A program made the position numbers and the translations under genes. DNA of 8,882 nt, from NCBI GenBank assembly GCA_003266145.1, contig MVJJ01000040.1, positions 642-9,523 on the forward strand, read 5' to 3'. Below, one piece after another: positions 5,597 to 8,882 of the stretch. The stretch comes from Methanosphaera sp. SHI613. Lineage in GTDB: Archaea; Methanobacteriota; Methanobacteria; Methanobacteriales; Methanobacteriaceae. Within the stretch, counting starts at the first letter, position 1, and every line of letters begins with the position of its first letter. A model generated the notes under the pieces. That model saw nothing but the letters and a program-made list of their open reading frames with translations. It had not been told where the DNA came from and made no database searches.

Positions 5597-7240
5597 ATGA
5601 ATTGGGAAAAATTGTTTGATGAAGAACGTTTGATTAGGGGATATGATTATTTTCTTAAGGATAAGGTATTTGACGTAATCATAACCGACAATTCCATATC
5701 TTCAAAAGTAGAAGGAAAAAGAAAAAACATCTACGAAGTACAGATAAACTATGAAAATGATAATATCACCTCATTATACTGCAACTGTCCATATGCATAC
5801 TCCAATACATACTGTAAGCATATGGTAGCCACATTATATAAAAAAGATGAAATTTTCCAAAATAAAAGGGACAATATCCATGAGGCAAATAACATATACA
5901 TATTTAAAGATTTGTTAAAGGATTTGGATGAAAATAAACTTAAGAAATATTTATATGATAACTATAAAGAGGATAATGAATTTATAAGTAGATTCATAAA
6001 TGAATTTTATTCCAATTTCACATATGAAGATTTTCTTGATTACGAAAACATATTAAACAACATATTTAAGATAGATCTTGTGGAATTATATAATGAAAAT
6101 GGTTTCTATCAGGAATCCCCATACCATAAATATTTGAAAAACTTCATAAATACAAAAATCGATTCATTATATAACAATAAACAATATGAATACGTGTTGA
6201 AATTAATATATAGCATCTATGAAAATATTGCTGATAAGGAGAATATTGATGAGTACTTAAATGTAGATGACATATTAACCGCATGCAATTACTATTTTGA
6301 GAGGATCATAAACCTGAATGATTCTACTTTAAATATGCAAATCTATGACTACATATTATCCAATGTCAATTACAACTACAATTATCATATAACAAGCAAC
6401 CTAATTGGAATAGCTGTCGATAAAAATGACAGTACCGAATATTTAAAACAGTTGGATGATGCAATCAATAAACAATTGAAAAGCAATATAGAAGTAAATG
6501 AGAATATGCTGGTATATAAATACCAGATTATGAATAAATTATCCTATCCGATTAAGCAATTAGATAAATTTTTATGTGATTACAGACATTATTATAAGGT
6601 AATGGATTTGTTGATAAATAAAGAAATTACGAACAACAACTTGGACAAAGCCATAGACCTGTTAAATGAAAATAGAGAAATTCATGGAAAGCTATATTCC
6701 TTAGAGGATACATCGACACTAATAGATTTATACATATTTACAGATAACTATGAAATGGCCATCTGTGAGATAAAAAAGATACTCTTTGAATTCAATATCA
6801 AAGATTTATCATACATCAATCAATTAAAGGAATATCAAAGTAGCCAAGAGTGGTTATCGACAAGAGATGAAATAATCAAATATTATTCCGACAACAAGGA
6901 TTATGAATTCTTGAATCAGATATACGTTAATGAGAAATTATATGATCAATTATTTGAAAATATAAAAGATAATTGTACTTTGAATACCTTTGAGAATTAT
7001 AAGGACTATATCGATGAAAAATACCATGAGGAGATACTGCTTTTATATAAAAAGGAAATATTGGAATCGGCAAAGACCGCCAAATATATAGGCGCATATA
7101 ATGTGATAATAGATAACCTCAATACGATGTTAACTTTCAATAACTCCGAAGCGATTGTTGAAGACACTATAGGAATTTTAAAAAACAAATATAAAAATAA
7201 GCAGTTATTCATGGAATTATTAGATAAAATAACCATATGA
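5597..7240 (+). CDS. SWIM zinc-finger protein with long helical C-terminus
   Basis: A 547-aa soluble protein. The N-terminus has the usual SWIM-protein lead-in, EERLIRGYDYFLKDKVFDV (9-27) and a beta-rich stretch (SSKVEGKRKNIYEVQI), then the zinc-binding CxCx8CxH: C62-N-C64, PYAYSNTY, C73-K-H75, with KHMVATL after it. SWIM domains bind zinc and are thought to contact DNA or protein partners. Residues about 90-547 are predicted to be nearly all helical, acidic and Asn/Tyr/Ile-rich, resembling helical-repeat (TPR-like) scaffolds; the end (ESAKTAKYIGAYNVIIDNL to LMELLDKI-like FMELLDKI) resembles the usual C-terminus of bacterial SWIM proteins. Many of those neighbour SNF2 helicases, which is not the case here. 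GGTGT at 5586-5590 sets ATG 5597. Function unknown; partnership with the divergent CARF-HEPN gene is speculative. Confidence 0.85.
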   Translation: MNWEKLFDEERLIRGYDYFLKDKVFDVIITDNSISSKVEGKRKNIYEVQINYENDNITSLYCNCPYAYSNTYCKHMVATLYKKDEIFQNKRDNIHEANNIYIFKDLLKDLDENKLKKYLYDNYKEDNEFISRFINEFYSNFTYEDFLDYENILNNIFKIDLVELYNENGFYQESPYHKYLKNFINTKIDSLYNNKQYEYVLKLIYSIYENIADKENIDEYLNVDDILTACNYYFERIINLNDSTLNMQIYDYILSNVNYNYNYHITSNLIGIAVDKNDSTEYLKQLDDAINKQLKSNIEVNENMLVYKYQIMNKLSYPIKQLDKFLCDYRHYYKVMDLLINKEITNNNLDKAIDLLNENREIHGKLYSLEDTSTLIDLYIFTDNYEMAICEIKKILFEFNIKDLSYINQLKEYQSSQEWLSTRDEIIKYYSDNKDYEFLNQIYVNEKLYDQLFENIKDNCTLNTFENYKDYIDEKYHEEILLLYKKEILESAKTAKYIGAYNVIIDNLNTMLTFNNSEAIVEDTIGILKNKYKNKQLFMELLDKITI

Positions 7241-7368
7241 TTTAATAAAATATTTAACAGCAAATATGATAATTATAATATCCAAATGTAATTTATTTGA
7301 AGATAACCATCATATTTAAAAAAATAAAAGATGATATGTAGATGTAATAGAATCAAAAATGTGATAAA

Positions 7369-8097
7369 ATGAATGAAAATATTAATTTACTCGAAAAAAT
7401 ATACTCTAATATGAATGAATATGATCCTGAATTTTCACAGATTATAAAGAAATTCATGAATAACGACGTACTTTCCCATATCAACCTATCAGATAAGGAA
7501 ATAGCATTGGTAACATTATCCACACTTATTGCAAATCAATCGACAAAAATATATGAAGAGATACTGCCAGATGCTTTAAATATTCTTACACCGGTCGAGA
7601 TAAAAGAAGTAATCTACCAATCAACAATATACATTGGCCTTGCAAAGTGCTATGAGTTTCTGGAAATAAGCAATCAATGCTTTAAAAAAGAAAATATAGA
7701 TCTACCTCTTGAAAGTCAGACGACAATCAAATATGAAGACCGACAAAAAACAGGTTATGACTTACAGGTTAGAAACTTTAGCAAAGAATTTATAGACACC
7801 AGCATTGAAAACACTCCAGACAACCAGAAATACACCTGGGATTTAATATCCGGCTTTGCATATGGAGACTTCTATACCCGTAGCGGATTGGATGATAAAG
7901 AACGGGAACTGATTACATTCGCATTCATCCTATCACTCAGAGGATGTGAAAATCAACTGAAGATTCATACGATAGGAAATATTAAAATGGGAAACGATAA
8001 ACAGAAATTAGTAGATACTGTAAGCATATTAATAGCATTCATCGGATTTCCAAGAATGCATAATGCCCTTGCAATAATAAATGAAGTAGATATGTAG
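7369..8097 (+). CDS. Carboxymuconolactone decarboxylase (CMD) family protein, two-domain
   Basis: A 242-aa soluble, all-helical protein with two CMD-like repeats. The first (about 20-105) has LSDKEIALVTLSTLIANQST followed by ILTPVEIKEVIYQSTIYIGL. The second (about 155-240) has LDDKERELITFAFILSLRG followed by QLKIHTIGNIKMGN and the VSILIAFIGFPRMHNAL helix. The second repeat keeps Cys193, Glu194 and His200 at the active-site region, while the first lacks the corresponding Cys and His (NQSTKIYEEILPDA). AhpD-type proteins use a CxxC pair that is absent, so a peroxidase-partner role is not supported. Two-domain members occur in many methanogens, mostly annotated only by family. True substrate unknown. 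The ribosome site is weak (TGTGAT, 7360-7365), and the downstream 65-aa gene is coupled to it. Confidence 0.85.
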   Translation: MNENINLLEKIYSNMNEYDPEFSQIIKKFMNNDVLSHINLSDKEIALVTLSTLIANQSTKIYEEILPDALNILTPVEIKEVIYQSTIYIGLAKCYEFLEISNQCFKKENIDLPLESQTTIKYEDRQKTGYDLQVRNFSKEFIDTSIENTPDNQKYTWDLISGFAYGDFYTRSGLDDKERELITFAFILSLRGCENQLKIHTIGNIKMGNDKQKLVDTVSILIAFIGFPRMHNALAIINEVDM

Positions 8098-8102
8098 GTG
8101 AT
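8096..8102 (+). promoter_or_regulatory. Shine-Dalgarno AGGTGAT overlapping the CMD stop codon
   Basis: AGGTGAT begins inside the TAG stop of the CMD gene. The GTG at 8098 that could be read as a start is part of this ribosome site. With a spacing of four bases it favours ATG 8107; ATG 8104 is one base away and less likely. Confidence 0.65.
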
Positions 8103-8106
8103 TATG

Positions 8107-8304
8107 ATGTTATACAAATACCATGTTGCAATAATTAAAGATGATAATATCGTATGTGACAAATATTATCAGGAAAACGATAAACCGACCGAAGAAACAT
8201 TCCAGAAGCTAAAAAATCAATATGAAGCAGATCAAATCTTTTTAAACACAGTAGCTGATGATGAACTTGAATCATTCATCAAAGAGGAAATAAAATTAGA
8301 ATGA
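8107..8304 (+). CDS. Small hypothetical protein, 65 aa, coupled to the CMD gene
   Basis: I do not recognise this protein. It is 65 aa, acidic, soluble and without cysteine motifs (one Cys in NIVCDKYY). It begins with a beta-like segment (LYKYHVAIIKDDNIVC), then a helix (PTEETFQKLKNQYEADQIFL) and an acidic helical end (DDELESFIKEEIK). Its ribosome site overlaps the stop codon of the CMD-family gene, so the two are co-transcribed and probably translated at linked rates. This points to a related function, possibly as a partner or accessory subunit. A terminator begins at its stop codon, which makes it the last gene of the unit. Coupling and clean boundaries support a real gene despite the size. 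Confidence 0.72.
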   Translation: MLYKYHVAIIKDDNIVCDKYYQENDKPTEETFQKLKNQYEADQIFLNTVADDELESFIKEEIKLE

Positions 8305-8345
8305 TGGATTATTCGTAACCATCTTTTCTTCAAAATACTTTTTTT
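8303..8345 (+). terminator. UUCG-loop hairpin and T-runs ending the CMD operon
   Basis: GATGG (8303-8307) and TTA (8309-8311) pair with TAA (8316-8318) and CCATC (8319-8323) around the loop TTCG, with one bulged A. TTTTCTT follows directly, and a seven-T run lies at 8339-8345. The stem starts within the TGA stop of the 65-aa gene. The convergent gene ends at 8352, so the element separates two opposing transcripts. Confidence 0.68.
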
Positions 8346-8351
8346 AGATTA

Positions 8352-8807
8352 TTATTCGCCATTATTATCCTTTTGTTTGAGATTTAACTGAACGTACTCG
8401 TCAATATTAACTTCCAATTCATTAAGACTGGTTTTGAATGCTTCAATAAGACTCTTATCAACATTGAATTCGGAATATTTCTCAAGCAATTCAACATATT
8501 GATGTAATTCATTGAAGTTTAACTCGATTAACTTTTTAGAATTATCAATATCAAACTCAAGAGCATCATTCTCAGCATAGAATTCCTTGATTTCCTCTTC
8601 AATACGCATAGCCTCATTTTCACAAAACTGCAGTTCAAAGGATAAATTTTTATTATCAGGATCTTCGATTAGTTTTTCTTTTAGTTCAACGACTCTATTA
8701 TTTAATGCCGTGGCTACTTCAATCTTATCAAATATCTCCTTATGTTCTTCAATATATGCGAACTTATCATACTTAATTACATCAATAAGATGTCTTAACT
8801 CATACAT
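8352..8807 (-). CDS. Hypothetical coiled-coil protein, 151 aa
   Basis: I do not recognise a family. The 151-aa protein is strongly acidic and almost wholly helical. Leucine/isoleucine heptad-like spacing runs through about residues 33-80 (NNRVVELKEKLIEDPDN, then FELQFCENEAMRIEEEIKEF) and again through 85-135, so a coiled coil or helical bundle is expected. There is a single Cys (C63), no signal peptide or membrane helix, and a charged tail (KQKDNNGE). ATG 8807 is preceded on the minus strand by AGAGGT with seven bases between, a good ribosome site. A second ATG at 8803 is not in frame. A TATA-like AATATATC on the minus strand near 8870-8880 would give a leader of about 40 bases. It converges on the CMD operon. 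Function unknown. Confidence 0.75.
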   Translation of the reverse strand: MYELRHLIDVIKYDKFAYIEEHKEIFDKIEVATALNNRVVELKEKLIEDPDNKNLSFELQFCENEAMRIEEEIKEFYAENDALEFDIDNSKKLIELNFNELHQYVELLEKYSEFNVDKSLIEAFKTSLNELEVNIDEYVQLNLKQKDNNGE

Positions 8808-8882
8808 AATATAGACCTCTTAATAATATTATTTCAAAGCATACCTATTATAATATTAACCTACTTAATTGATATATTTTAG

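Noticed and set aside
7006..7263. 85-aa minus-strand open frame overlapping the SWIM gene end
   Set aside because: Antisense shadow with no ribosome site and a low-complexity hydrophobic translation.
8587..8814. 75-aa plus-strand open frame over the coiled-coil gene
   Set aside because: Serine-rich translation is the typical antisense of acidic helical codons; the minus frame has a proper start site.
1..8882. CRISPR array near the CARF-HEPN gene
   Set aside because: I saw no direct repeats of 25-40 bases at regular spacing anywhere in the window, including the intergenic gaps.

Overview
The window looks like a stretch of chromosome from a very AT-rich methanogenic archaeon, most likely of the Methanobacteriales (Methanosphaera- or Methanobrevibacter-like). 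This is inferred from the sequence, not from a search. Several genes are preceded by GGTGAT-type Shine-Dalgarno sites that complement the archaeal 16S rRNA 3' end. Candidate promoters are TTTATATA-type boxes with A-rich BRE-like flanks, and the gene ends carry short T-runs.

Layout. Bases 1-69 may be the tail of an upstream gene. A small DGC-domain zinc-binding protein (99-476, +) converges on an unrecognised 141-aa protein (645-1070, -), with a clear hairpin plus T-run between them. After a divergent promoter region comes a flavodoxin-fold NAD(P)H:FMN-type oxidoreductase (1341-1895, +). It converges on a MATE multidrug exporter (2027-3400, -), which follows a MarR-family repressor (3402-3863, -) in a tightly coupled two-gene operon. 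A perfect 10-bp inverted repeat beside the operon's TATA box is the probable MarR operator.

Bases 3942-4163 hold no intact gene but do hold what may be decayed coding sequence. Next is the most notable gene, a CARF-HEPN protein of the Cas02710 (TIGR02710) family (4164-5381, -). It has an intact HEPN ribonuclease motif but an unusual CARF ligand motif. No CRISPR array or other cas gene is visible here. A 547-aa SWIM zinc-finger protein (5597-7240, +) is transcribed divergently from it. Downstream lie a two-domain carboxymuconolactone-decarboxylase-family protein (7369-8097, +), a coupled 65-aa protein (8107-8304, +), a UUCG-loop terminator, and a convergent coiled-coil protein (8352-8807, -).

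Functional themes are small redox and metal-binding proteins (DGC, flavoprotein, CMD), a drug-responsive export module (MarR-MATE), and a possible stress or antiviral module (CARF-HEPN, perhaps with the SWIM protein). The link between the last two genes is inferred only from their divergent arrangement.
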